DNA of 64,000 bases from contig NZ_LR813084.1 of assembly GCF_903815225.1 (NCBI RefSeq), positions 4,984,001 to 5,048,000 on the forward strand. Reading direction: 5' to 3'. The translations under genes were made by a program, and so were the position numbers. Below are positions 50,728-58,822 of this stretch, in pieces; within the stretch, counting starts at the first letter, position 1, and each line of letters opens with the position of its first letter. This DNA is from Delftia tsuruhatensis. Its GTDB lineage: Bacteria; Pseudomonadota; Gammaproteobacteria; Burkholderiales; Burkholderiaceae_C. The notes beneath the pieces were generated by a model. It ran no database searches and was not told where the DNA came from. It saw nothing but the letters and a program-made list of their open reading frames with translations.

Positions 50728-52374
50728 TCAGCGCGCCGTGCCCGGGCGTTCGGCGCGCAGCGTGCGGCTGAGCATGATCACGGGGATCAGGCCGACCAGC
50801 ACCAGGGCCAGCGACGGCAGGGCCGCCTCGCCCAGGCGCTCGTCGCGCGCCAGCTGGTAGGCCACGACGGCCAGGGTGTCGCTGTTGAAGGGGCGCAGCA
50901 CCATGGTGGCGGGCAGCTCCTTCATCACATCGACGAAGACCAGCAGCGCCGCCGCCGCCGTGGAGCGCCTGAGCAGCGGCCAGTGCACGCGCGCCAGCAT
51001 GCCCCAGGCGCCCGTGCCCAGCATGCGGGCCGAGTCGTCCAGGCTGGGCGCGATGCGCGCATAGCCGCTTTGCATGGACTGCAGGGCCACGGCGCAAAAG
51101 CGCACCAGGTAGGCCCAGACGATGCCCACGGCGGTGGCCGTGACCAGGCCTGCAAAGCCCCATTCGGGCCGCATCTGCTGGATCCATCCCACGGGCAGCA
51201 ACAGGCCGACGACGACCACGGCGCCCGGCACCGCATAGCCCAGGCTGGCCAGCTGGACCACGCCGCGCGTGAAGGCAGACTCCTTGTGGCGGCGCACGGC
51301 AAAGGCCAGGGCCAGGGCGATGACCACGGCCAGCACCGAGGTCATGGCGCCCAGGCGCACGCTGTTGGCGGCCCAGTCGAGGAAACGGTCCCAGGGAAGG
51401 ACCGACCAGTCGGAGGCCAGGGGGCGCAGCATGAAGAACACGGGCGCTACGAAGCCCATGAGCACGGGCAGCAGGCACACCAGCCAGGCCAGCGCGCTGC
51501 GCCAGCCGCGCAGGCGCAGCGGCTGGGCCTCGGCCGAGCTGGCGCGGCCCGTGCTGCCGGTCACAAAGCGCATGCGCCGCTGCGCGCGCAGCTCCAGCTG
51601 CAGCAGCAGCACGACCAGCACCAGCAAAAAGGTCGCCAGCTGCGCGGCGGCAATGCGGTTGTCCATGGACAGCCAGGCCTTGTAGATGCCCGTGGTGAAG
51701 GTGGGTATGCCGAAGTAGCTGACCACGCCGAAGTCGGCCAGCGTCTCCATCACCACCAGGGCCACGCCGGCGGCCACGGCCGGGCGCGCCAGCGGCAGCG
51801 CCACGGCCCAGATCCGGCGCGACAGCGGCGCGCCCATGAGGCGCGCGGCCTCCATCAGGTGCGCGGCGCGCTCGCCCAGCGCGGTGCGCGCCAGCAGGTA
51901 GACGTAGGGATAGAGCGAGAAGATGAAGACCCAGACCGCGCCGCCCAGGCTGCGCACCTCGGGCAGCAGCCGGCCCTCCAGGCCATAGGTGTCGCGCAGC
52001 CAGGTCTGCAGCGGGCCGCTGAACTGCAGGAAGTCGGTATAGGCATAGGCCGTGACATAGGCCGGCATGGCCAGCGGCAGCAGCAGCAGCCACTCCAGCT
52101 GGCGCCGGCCGCGAAAGTCGAACAGCGTCACGGCCGCCGCCGTGCCCGTGCCCACGATGGCCGCGCCCAGCGCCACCAGCAGGCCCAGCCAGACCGTGGT
52201 CCGCAGGTAGCCGGGCAGCACGGTGGCCGCCATCTCGCGCAGGATGGAGCCGGCCAGGGCATCGCCCTGCCCCACGGGCAGCCAGGAGCCGAGCACGGCC
52301 AGCACGGGCAGCATCAGCACCAGGGACAGCAAGAGCAGGGGAAGGGAGCGGAGTACGGACGACAGACGGCGCAA
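50728..52374 (-). CDS. ABC-type Fe(III) transporter permease (FbpB-like)
   Basis: 548 residues with two fused permease halves, each of six helices and each with an EAA loop (about residue 185, LMEAARLMGAPLSRRIWAVALPLARPA, and near 455, DDSARMLGTGAWGMLARVHWPLLRR). This double layout is that of FbpB/SfuB ferric-ion permeases in the inner membrane. The frame is open as far as 52533, but that part is proline/arginine-rich and runs into the divergent control region, so the TTG at 52374 (just before RRLSSVLRSLPLLLL) is preferred; the start is uncertain. The ATPase partner is divergent at 52574. No binding-protein gene is present. Confidence 0.88.
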   Translation of the reverse strand: MRRLSSVLRSLPLLLLSLVLMLPVLAVLGSWLPVGQGDALAGSILREMAATVLPGYLRTTVWLGLLVALGAAIVGTGTAAAVTLFDFRGRRQLEWLLLLPLAMPAYVTAYAYTDFLQFSGPLQTWLRDTYGLEGRLLPEVRSLGGAVWVFIFSLYPYVYLLARTALGERAAHLMEAARLMGAPLSRRIWAVALPLARPAVAAGVALVVMETLADFGVVSYFGIPTFTTGIYKAWLSMDNRIAAAQLATFLLVLVVLLLQLELRAQRRMRFVTGSTGRASSAEAQPLRLRGWRSALAWLVCLLPVLMGFVAPVFFMLRPLASDWSVLPWDRFLDWAANSVRLGAMTSVLAVVIALALAFAVRRHKESAFTRGVVQLASLGYAVPGAVVVVGLLLPVGWIQQMRPEWGFAGLVTATAVGIVWAYLVRFCAVALQSMQSGYARIAPSLDDSARMLGTGAWGMLARVHWPLLRRSTAAAALLVFVDVMKELPATMVLRPFNSDTLAVVAYQLARDERLGEAALPSLALVLVGLIPVIMLSRTLRAERPGTAR

Positions 52375-52529
52375 GGCGGAGGTCTCGGCTAAAGGGTGAG
52401 GGGAGGATCTGGCTGCGGAACGGTCCGGGCGTCGCGGCTGCCTGCAGGCCGCCGGGCCCGTGCGCCGCGACCGGGCGCACCTCCGGTCTGCTGGAATCGG
52501 CAGCCGGGGCATGCCCCTGGCCCGCCAAT

Positions 52530-52554
52530 GCAAATGCGAATTCTATTCATTTGC
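52530..52554. promoter_or_regulatory. Fur-box-like operator in the iron-transport divergent region
   Basis: GCAAATG-cg-AAT-tct-ATT-CATTTGC is a near-perfect inverted repeat resembling the iron-regulator (Fur) box core AATGCGAAT/ATTCATT. It sits 20 bases before the FbpC start. TACAAT at 52562-52567 follows it and would be the -10 box of FbpC. Confidence 0.65.
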
Positions 52555-52573
52555 GCGACTCTACAATCCCCGC

Positions 52574-53671
52574 ATGTTTTTGACCGTCTCCCAACTCGAG
52601 GTGCGCTACCCGGGCCGCGACCGGCCCGCCGTGCAAGGCGTCACGCTGAACCTGGCCGCTGGCGACATCGGCGTGCTCATCGGCCCTTCGGGCTGCGGCA
52701 AGACCACGCTGCTGCGCGCGGTGGCCGGCCTGGAGCCGGTGAGCGGGGGCGAGATCCGCATCGACGGCCAGCTCGTGGGCAGCGCGGCCTTCTCGCTGCC
52801 GCCCGAGCAGCGGCGCATCGGCATGGTGTTCCAGGACTATGCGCTGTTCCCCCACCTGAGCGTGGGCCGCAACGTGGCCTTCGGCATTCACCATCTTCCC
52901 AAGGCACGCCAGGCCGAGCGCGTGGCCGAGGTGCTGGAGCTGGTGGGCCTGGCCGGCAGCGCCGCGCGCTTTCCGCATGAGCTGTCGGGCGGCCAGCAGC
53001 AGCGTGTGGCGCTGGCGCGCGCGCTGGCGCCCAGCCCCCAGCTGATGCTGCTGGACGAGCCGTTCTCCAACCTGGACGTGGACCTGCGCGAGCGCCTGGC
53101 GCATGAGGTGCGCGGCATCCTCAAGGCCGCGGGTGCCACGGCGCTGTTCGTGACGCACGACCAGTTGGAAGCCTTCGCCATCGGCGACATGATCGGCGTG
53201 GTCCACCAGGGCCGGCTCCAGCAGTGGGACGATGCCTATTCGCTGTACCACCGCCCCGCCACGCGCTTCGTGGCCGACTTCATCGGCCACGGCGTCTTCG
53301 TGCCCGCCACGCTGGTCCCCAGCGAGGGCGGCGGCGTGGTGGCGCGCACGGCGCTGGGCGACCTGGTCGATCCCGCCACCTGCCCACTGCCCGCGCAGTT
53401 CCCGGGCGGTGCCTGCGACGTGCTGCTGCGCGCCGACGACGTGGTGCACGACGACGGCTCGCCCGTGCAGGCCCGCATCGTGCGCAAGGCCTTCCGTGGC
53501 TCCGAATTCCTCTACACGCTGGAGCTGGCCAGCGGCCACAGCGTGATGGCCCATGTGCCCAGCCACCACGACCATGCGGTGGGCGAGTGGGTGGGAATCC
53601 GGCTGGACATGAATCACGTGGTCGCCTTCCCGCGAGAAACACAGGGCGCCCGGCAGTCCGCGGCAGCCTGA
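52574..53671 (+). CDS. fbpC: ABC-type Fe(III) transporter ATP-binding protein (FbpC-like)
   Basis: 365 residues. The ABC domain has Walker A GPSGCGKT (37-44), signature LSGGQQQRVALARAL (about 137) and Walker B LMLLDEPFSNLD, with a D-loop and THD switch His. The C-terminal part is the TOBE/regulatory domain of iron and spermidine transporters. It energises the permease encoded divergently at 50728-52374. The ATG at 52574 has no ribosome site, and TACAAT ends 6 bases before it, which suggests a leaderless message under Fur control. Confidence 0.93.
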   Translation: MFLTVSQLEVRYPGRDRPAVQGVTLNLAAGDIGVLIGPSGCGKTTLLRAVAGLEPVSGGEIRIDGQLVGSAAFSLPPEQRRIGMVFQDYALFPHLSVGRNVAFGIHHLPKARQAERVAEVLELVGLAGSAARFPHELSGGQQQRVALARALAPSPQLMLLDEPFSNLDVDLRERLAHEVRGILKAAGATALFVTHDQLEAFAIGDMIGVVHQGRLQQWDDAYSLYHRPATRFVADFIGHGVFVPATLVPSEGGGVVARTALGDLVDPATCPLPAQFPGGACDVLLRADDVVHDDGSPVQARIVRKAFRGSEFLYTLELASGHSVMAHVPSHHDHAVGEWVGIRLDMNHVVAFPRETQGARQSAAA

Positions 53672-53737
53672 ACCCGTGGCGGCGGCCATGCCGTCCGGGC
53701 TTTGTCATTCGACGGTCACGGGTGAAACCCAGAATCA

Positions 53738-53752
53738 GTCACATCTTGTGAC
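53738..53752. promoter_or_regulatory. Inverted repeat just upstream of siaA
   Basis: GTCACA-TCT-TGTGAC is perfect, with 6-base arms, and ends 15 bases before the siaA ATG. It is either a repressor site near the start of transcription or a small hairpin in the leader. The half-sites resemble CRP/FNR halves but are in the reverse order. Confidence 0.4.
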
Positions 53753-53767
53753 AATTCAAGGCCACCC

Positions 53768-55147
53768 ATGTTTGCTCTGGACCCCTCCTCCACGCAGCAC
53801 CCCGCAGCGGATCACCTACCTGATCCTGCCCCCGTTCCCGCGCTGGCCCCAGCGCCCGCCGCGCCGCGCCTTGTGGCCCGCGCAGGCCAGCTCAGCCGGC
53901 CCACGGCACCGATCGCGCCCGAGGCCAGCAACGAAGACGTGCACCGGCTGTTCAGCGAGCAGCCCCTGCTCGAGACCCTGGCCGTGGTGGCCGAGGACCG
54001 GCCGCTGGGCCTGATCAACCGCCAGCGCTTCATGGAGCAGTACGCCCGCCCCTTCGCACGCGATGTGTTCGGCCGCCGCTCCTGCCTGGTCTTCACGGAC
54101 ACCGCTCCCATGGTGGTCGCCGCCAGCCTGCCCATGGACCAGCTGGTGCAGCAGGCGCTGGCCGGCGGCAGCCGCGTGCTCAAGGACGGCTTCATCACCA
54201 CGCAAGAAGGCCGCTACGCAGGCATAGGCACGGGCCATGCGCTGATGGCCGCCATGTCAGACATCGAGGCCGACAAGACGCGCCAGCTCATGGCCAGCAT
54301 CGACTACGCCAGTCTGATCCAGCGCTCGCACCTCATCGAGTCCGACCGTGTGCTGGCCAGCCAGTTGCCCGACCATGGCCTGCTGTGGGAGCCGCGCGAT
54401 GTGGTGGGTGGCGATGCCTATTTCTTCCGGGCCACGCCGCAGGGCCTGCTGGGCTGTGTCTTCGACTGCACGGGCCATGGCGTGCCCGGCGCCTTCATGA
54501 CGCTGATCGCCCTGTCCTTCCTGGAGCAGGCCGTCAACGCCGCGGGCAGTCCCGATGCCATGCAGGACCCCGGTGTCCTGCTGGGCCAGATGAACCGCTA
54601 CATCAAGCGCGTGCTCCAGCAGCGCAACCGCGATGCCCAGCCCGCCTGGACTGCGCCAGCCCCCATGGCGGGCCATCCCGCCGAGAAGACCTCCAGCGAC
54701 GGACTGGACGCCGCGCTGTTCCTGCAATCGCACTGCGGCACACGGCTGCGCTTTGCCTCGGCACGGCTGGACCTGCTGGTCGCGCCCGCCGGCGTGCAGG
54801 AGGCTGCGCAGGTGCAGATCCATGCCGGGGACAAGCATGGCATCGGCTATGCCACCACGCCCGACGATGCAACCTGGAGCACACAGGCGCTGGAGCTGGT
54901 GCCGGACTCGTTGCTGATGATCGCCACCGACGGCGTCATCGACCAGCTTGGCGGTCCGCGCCAGATCGCCCATGGCCGCAAGCGCCTGGCGCGCTTCCTG
55001 CACGAGCAGCAGGACCGGCCCGCGGCCCAGGCCTGCGCCGAATTCCGGCAGGCCTTCGCGCTGTGGCAGGGCACGCAGCGGCGCCGCGACGATGTCTCGC
55101 TGCTGCTGTGGCGTAACCACGCTCTGCCGGACGGAGCCTGCGCATGA
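53768..55147 (+). CDS. siaA: SiaA-like SpoIIE/PP2C-type protein phosphatase
   Basis: 459 residues. A proline-rich disordered start (1-55) leads to a degenerate CBS-like domain (about 58-155: LAVVAEDRPLGLINRQRFMEQYARPFARDVFGRRSC, then DGFITTQEGRYAGIGTG), a helical linker, and the SpoIIE phosphatase domain (190-450) with metal motifs RDVVGGDAYFF, FDCTGHGVPGAFMTL, IATDGVIDQLGG and RRDDVSLLLW. In the SiaABC system it removes phosphate from SiaC. Unlike the Pseudomonas SiaA it has no membrane or HAMP part. It overlaps siaB by ATGA. Confidence 0.85.
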   Translation: MFALDPSSTQHPAADHLPDPAPVPALAPAPAAPRLVARAGQLSRPTAPIAPEASNEDVHRLFSEQPLLETLAVVAEDRPLGLINRQRFMEQYARPFARDVFGRRSCLVFTDTAPMVVAASLPMDQLVQQALAGGSRVLKDGFITTQEGRYAGIGTGHALMAAMSDIEADKTRQLMASIDYASLIQRSHLIESDRVLASQLPDHGLLWEPRDVVGGDAYFFRATPQGLLGCVFDCTGHGVPGAFMTLIALSFLEQAVNAAGSPDAMQDPGVLLGQMNRYIKRVLQQRNRDAQPAWTAPAPMAGHPAEKTSSDGLDAALFLQSHCGTRLRFASARLDLLVAPAGVQEAAQVQIHAGDKHGIGYATTPDDATWSTQALELVPDSLLMIATDGVIDQLGGPRQIAHGRKRLARFLHEQQDRPAAQACAEFRQAFALWQGTQRRRDDVSLLLWRNHALPDGACA

Positions 55148-55761
55148 ATCCCCCCGAATTCGCGCGCCTGCGTGCCCAGGCCGAGCACAACGGCCTGCTG
55201 CTCTACTACGCGGGCAGCTTCAATCCCAACGTGATCCAGGCCGCTGCCGACACGCTCAAGAGCCGCCTGGCCAGCGAGGACGGCTCGAGCAGCGCCAAGC
55301 GCAAGCTGTTCTCCACCTTCATCGAGATGGCGCAGAACGTGCTGCACTATGCCGCGCCCCTGCCCCGGGGCGAGCCTGGAGCTGCGGGCGAGCCCATGGC
55401 CCAGGGCGCGATCGGCGTGGGTCGCGTGGACGCGCGCGACAGCGATGCCGACGCACAGCCGGTGCCGGCCCGCTTCTGGATCGCCTGCAGCAACGCCGTG
55501 CGCAGCGAGCATGTCCCGCGCCTGGCCGCCAGGCTGGATGCCGTGCGCGCCATGAGCCTCGCCGAGATCAAGGCCGCCTACAAGGCCCAGTTGCACAACA
55601 CGGACCACGGCGCCAGCGATGCCATCAGCCGGGGCGCAGGCCTGGGCTGGCTGACCATCGCGCGCGATGCCTCGGCACCGCTGCAATACCACATCGCCAC
55701 GGGAGAGGACGCCGCCGAGGCGGCCCCCCATGCCGTGTTCCACGTCAAGGCGCTGATCTGA
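55144..55761 (+). CDS. siaB: SiaB family protein kinase
   Basis: 205 residues of a small GHKL-type protein kinase. The nucleotide-binding N box appears as FSTFIEMAQNVLHYA (about 61-75) and a G-like box as GAGLGWLTIARDAS (about 163). In characterised systems SiaB phosphorylates SiaC and SiaA reverses it. The start ATG overlaps the siaA stop. The middle part has an insert rich in Gly and Ala (PRGEPGAAGEPMAQGA). Confidence 0.88.
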   Translation: MNPPEFARLRAQAEHNGLLLYYAGSFNPNVIQAAADTLKSRLASEDGSSSAKRKLFSTFIEMAQNVLHYAAPLPRGEPGAAGEPMAQGAIGVGRVDARDSDADAQPVPARFWIACSNAVRSEHVPRLAARLDAVRAMSLAEIKAAYKAQLHNTDHGASDAISRGAGLGWLTIARDASAPLQYHIATGEDAAEAAPHAVFHVKALI

Positions 55762-55796
55762 GCGCCACCCGCCCTTCAACGAACCGCGCCGCCGCC

Positions 55797-56183
55797 ATGC
55801 AAGCACTGAAATCCGAACGCACCTCCGTCACGCCCGAAGTGGTCTTCTCCCCGGCCGAGCAGCTTTTGCGCATCGAAGGCGAGTGCTACCCCGAAAACCC
55901 CCTGCCCTTCTTCACCCCCCTGCTGGCCACCCTGGGCCGGTATTTCGAGGCCAGCCAGCCCGCGCGCTTCGTCGCCGAGATGAAGCTGCAATACATCAAC
56001 AGCGCCTCCACCATGGGCCTGCGCTCGCTGTTCGCACTGCTGGACCAGGCCGGTGAAAGGGGCACGGACATCCGCGTGGTCTGGGCTTTCGACGAGGAGG
56101 ACGACGCCATCGAGGAACTGGGCGCCGATCTGGTCGAGGACTTCTCCAACCTGGTGCTGGAGCGCCAGCCCTGCAGCAGCTGA
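55797..56183 (+). CDS. siaC: SiaC family regulatory phosphoprotein (DUF1987)
   Basis: 128 residues of the DUF1987/SiaC type: RTSVTPEVVFSPAEQLLRIEGECYPENP and then MKLQYINSASTMGLRSLFALLD, whose Ser/Thr cluster (Ser69, Ser71, Thr72) corresponds to the phosphorylation site of SiaC. The C-terminal part is IRVVWAFDEEDDAIEELGADL. In Pseudomonas unphosphorylated SiaC activates a diguanylate cyclase, SiaD. No siaD gene follows here; the next gene is on the opposite strand. Confidence 0.9.
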   Translation: MQALKSERTSVTPEVVFSPAEQLLRIEGECYPENPLPFFTPLLATLGRYFEASQPARFVAEMKLQYINSASTMGLRSLFALLDQAGERGTDIRVVWAFDEEDDAIEELGADLVEDFSNLVLERQPCSS

Positions 56184-56196
56184 GATCAGGCGGGCC

Positions 56197-56685
56197 TCAG
56201 CCCAGCGGCTTGCCCATGAGCACCGTGGTCAGGCCGCAGTCCCATTCCTCGTCGGGATAGGTGTCCAGCGTGGCATAGCCCTGCGCCATGTAAAAGCCCA
56301 GGGCCTGGGTGTTGAAGCTGTCGGTCTCCAGGCGTACCTGCCCATGGCCATCGGCGCGCATGGCCTGCTCCGCATGGGCCAGCAGCGCACGGCCCACGCC
56401 GCGGCCCTGCCAGGCTGGCAGCACGTGCAGGGCATCGATGAAATCGTCCACCCAGTCCACGAAGCCGGCCACCACGCCCTCGCATTCAGCCACCCAGAAC
56501 AGGTGGCCGCGCGACCGCACGTACTGCGCGGTCCGGCCCGAGGCGCGGAACTGCGCGTCCCGGGCCGCCGTCAGCTGTGGCCGCCAGGTGCTTTCATAGG
56601 TGGCCCAGAGCACGGCACGCAGGGCGGGTTCATCCCCGGGCCGGGCGGCCCGCACGGTGGGAGGGGGTCCGAAAGCGCGTGTCAT
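56197..56685 (-). CDS. GNAT family N-acetyltransferase
   Basis: 162 residues with the acetyl-CoA site ALHVLPAWQGRGVGRALLAHAEQAM (RGVGR, about 105-110) and the C-terminal strand LETDSFNTQALGFYMAQGYATLDTYPDEEWD. The substrate is unknown. The ATG at 56685 is 14 bases after the plsC stop, so it is probably the last gene of the pyr/yqgE transcript. Confidence 0.88.
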   Translation of the reverse strand: MTRAFGPPPTVRAARPGDEPALRAVLWATYESTWRPQLTAARDAQFRASGRTAQYVRSRGHLFWVAECEGVVAGFVDWVDDFIDALHVLPAWQGRGVGRALLAHAEQAMRADGHGQVRLETDSFNTQALGFYMAQGYATLDTYPDEEWDCGLTTVLMGKPLG

Positions 56686-56699
56686 GGTGCGGTCGGGGC

Positions 56700-57449
56700 T
56701 CAGGCCTGGCGCAGCCGGTCCACTTCGGCATGCAGGTCCAGCGCCCAGGCACGGCGGTCGCGCCCGTCGGCCGTCTGCGGCTCGCCATAGTGGACGGCGG
56801 CCTCCAGGCCATCGGCACACAGCGTGCGCCAGATGGAGCCCAGCAGGGTTTCATCGCCCTCGTAGCTGGGCGCATGGCTGATGGCGCCCGTGGCGCCGTC
56901 GATGAAGCGCAGGCCCACGGGCAGCACGGGTGCGCCGATCTGCACGGCGGCCTGCAACAGGTTGGCATGGAAGGGCAGCAGCTTGCGGCCGTCGCCCGTC
57001 GTTCCCTCGGGGAAGATGGCCAGGATCTCGCGGCGCTGCAGCGACTCCTCCATGCTCTGCACCATGCGCCGGGCATCGCGGCGCGAAGTGCGTTCGATGT
57101 ACAGCGTACCCGCCGCCGTGGCCAGCGTGCCGATCAGCGGCCAGCCCTTGACGTCGGACTTGGAGATGAAGCGGCAATGGCGCGCCGCGTGCAGCACGGG
57201 AATGTCGAGCCAGGAGATGTGGTTGCAGACCATCAGCACGGGGCCGAGCGTGGGCGGCTCGCCCTGGATCTGCAGCCGCACGCCGGCATGGGCCAGCAGT
57301 TGCATGGACCAGGCCTGGACATGGGCGTGCTGGCGCTCCTCGGACAGCTGGGGAAAGCGCAGTGCGACGATCCACAGGCCCTTGCAGACATGGCCGAACA
57401 AGCGCACTGCGCGCAGCGCGGCGCGCCCTCCCCGGCGCAGGCGGTTCAT
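56700..57449 (-). CDS. plsC: Lysophospholipid (1-acylglycerol-3-phosphate) acyltransferase
   Basis: 249 residues with the acyltransferase motifs in order: NHISWLDIPV (His77-x4-Asp82), then the FIxR-like YIERTSRRDARRM, the FPEGTTGD motif (about residue 143) and VLPVGLRFID. It makes phosphatidic acid at the inner membrane. It begins one base after the pyrX stop, so it is translationally coupled to that gene. Confidence 0.93.
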   Translation of the reverse strand: MNRLRRGGRAALRAVRLFGHVCKGLWIVALRFPQLSEERQHAHVQAWSMQLLAHAGVRLQIQGEPPTLGPVLMVCNHISWLDIPVLHAARHCRFISKSDVKGWPLIGTLATAAGTLYIERTSRRDARRMVQSMEESLQRREILAIFPEGTTGDGRKLLPFHANLLQAAVQIGAPVLPVGLRFIDGATGAISHAPSYEGDETLLGSIWRTLCADGLEAAVHYGEPQTADGRDRRAWALDLHAEVDRLRQA

Positions 57450-57450
57450 G

Positions 57451-58746
57451 TCAGCGACGCTCGAATGCCACCAGGCCGTTCACCAGCGTGCAACGCACGC
57501 GGGCCGGCAGCTCGTAGCCGCCGAAAGGCGTGCTCTTGCCCTGGCTGGCCAGGGCCTGCGGCTGCACGGTCCAGGCAGCCTGGGGGTCGACGATGCACAG
57601 GTCGGCCACGCCGCCCTCGGCCAGCCGGCCGAGCTGCTCCTGCAGCCCGCCCAGCGACGATCCCAGCACCTGCACGGGCGATGCCGTGATGGCGGCCAGC
57701 GCGCGCTGCAGCGGCACGTCGCCATCCTGCGACCATTTGACGGCCAGCGACAGCAGCAGCTCCACGCCCGTCGCACCGGGCTCGGCCTCGGCGAAGGGCA
57801 GGACCTTGGCGTCTTCATCGACGGGCGTGTGGTCCGAGACCAGGGCGTCGATGGTGCCGTCGGCCAGGGCGGCGGACAGCGCATCGCGGTCGCGCTGCTG
57901 GCGCAGGGGCGGCGTGACGCGCGCACTGCTGTCGAAGTAGCCGATGTCGGTATCGGTCAGGTGCAGCGAGTTGATGGACACGTCGGCCGTGACCTGCAGT
58001 CCTTCGGACTTGGCACGGCGCACCAGTTCCACGCCGGCGGCGCTGGACAGGCGGCACAGGTGCACGCGCGCCTGGGTGCCGCGCATCAGCTCGAAGATGG
58101 TGTGCAGGGCAATCGTCTCGGCCGCCACGGGCACGCCGGACAGGCCCATGCGCGTGGCCAGCGGGCCGCTGGCGGCCACGCCCTTGCCCAGGTACAGTTC
58201 CTGCGGACGCAGCCAGACGGTGTAGCCATAGGTGGCGGCATACGCCAGCGCGCGCTGAAGGGTCTGGGTGCTGGTCAGCGGCACCTCGGCCTGGCTGAAG
58301 CCGATGCAGCCGGATTCGGTCAGCTCGGCCATCTCGGTCAGCACCTCGCCCTTGAGGCCCAGCGTCAGCGCCCCCAGCGGGAACAGGCGCGACTGGTGCA
58401 GCTTCTCGGCGCGGAACTTGAGCATCTCGACCAGGCCCTGCTCGTCGAGCACGGGATCGGTGTCGGGCGGGCAGACCAGGCTGGTCACGCCACCGGCCAC
58501 CGAAGCCGCCATCTCGGACTGCAGCATGCCTTCGTGCTCGTGGCCGGGCTCGCGCAGGCGCACGGCCAGGTCCACCAGGCCCGGCAGCACCCAGCAGCCG
58601 GCCGCATCGATCTCGCGGTCGGCGGCAAAGCCTGCGGGCGCCTGGCCGATGGCCAGCACCTTGCCGTCGGCGATGGCCACGTCGGCCTGCTGGTCGAAGC
58701 TGCGCGCAGGGTCCATCACCCGGCCGTTGCGTATGAGTATCTTCAT
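57451..58746 (-). CDS. pyrX: Dihydroorotase-like protein lacking metal ligands (PyrX/PyrC')
   Basis: 431 residues of the dihydroorotase fold. The metal-binding His-x-His motif, normally PGLIDIHVHLREPG, here reads PGLVDLAVRLREPG, so both histidines are replaced by Ala61 and Arg63. The later pocket His is also altered (VHLCRLSSAA). DHTPVDED remains. Such pseudo-enzymes form the structural partner of aspartate carbamoyltransferase in Pseudomonas and relatives. It follows pyrB by 76 bases, which supports that role. Confidence 0.92.
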   Translation of the reverse strand: MKILIRNGRVMDPARSFDQQADVAIADGKVLAIGQAPAGFAADREIDAAGCWVLPGLVDLAVRLREPGHEHEGMLQSEMAASVAGGVTSLVCPPDTDPVLDEQGLVEMLKFRAEKLHQSRLFPLGALTLGLKGEVLTEMAELTESGCIGFSQAEVPLTSTQTLQRALAYAATYGYTVWLRPQELYLGKGVAASGPLATRMGLSGVPVAAETIALHTIFELMRGTQARVHLCRLSSAAGVELVRRAKSEGLQVTADVSINSLHLTDTDIGYFDSSARVTPPLRQQRDRDALSAALADGTIDALVSDHTPVDEDAKVLPFAEAEPGATGVELLLSLAVKWSQDGDVPLQRALAAITASPVQVLGSSLGGLQEQLGRLAEGGVADLCIVDPQAAWTVQPQALASQGKSTPFGGYELPARVRCTLVNGLVAFERR

Positions 58747-58822
58747 GGTTTGCTACCCCAGGGTCCGCAGGCGGCGCCTGGACGGCGGCCTGCGTCAATC
58801 AAAAACATGTGTTTGCGAAGGC

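Noticed and set aside
52375..52533. An N-terminal extension of the iron permease from the ATG at 52533
   Set aside because: It would start inside the Fur-like box and encode a Pro/Arg-rich stretch unlike any permease N-terminus.
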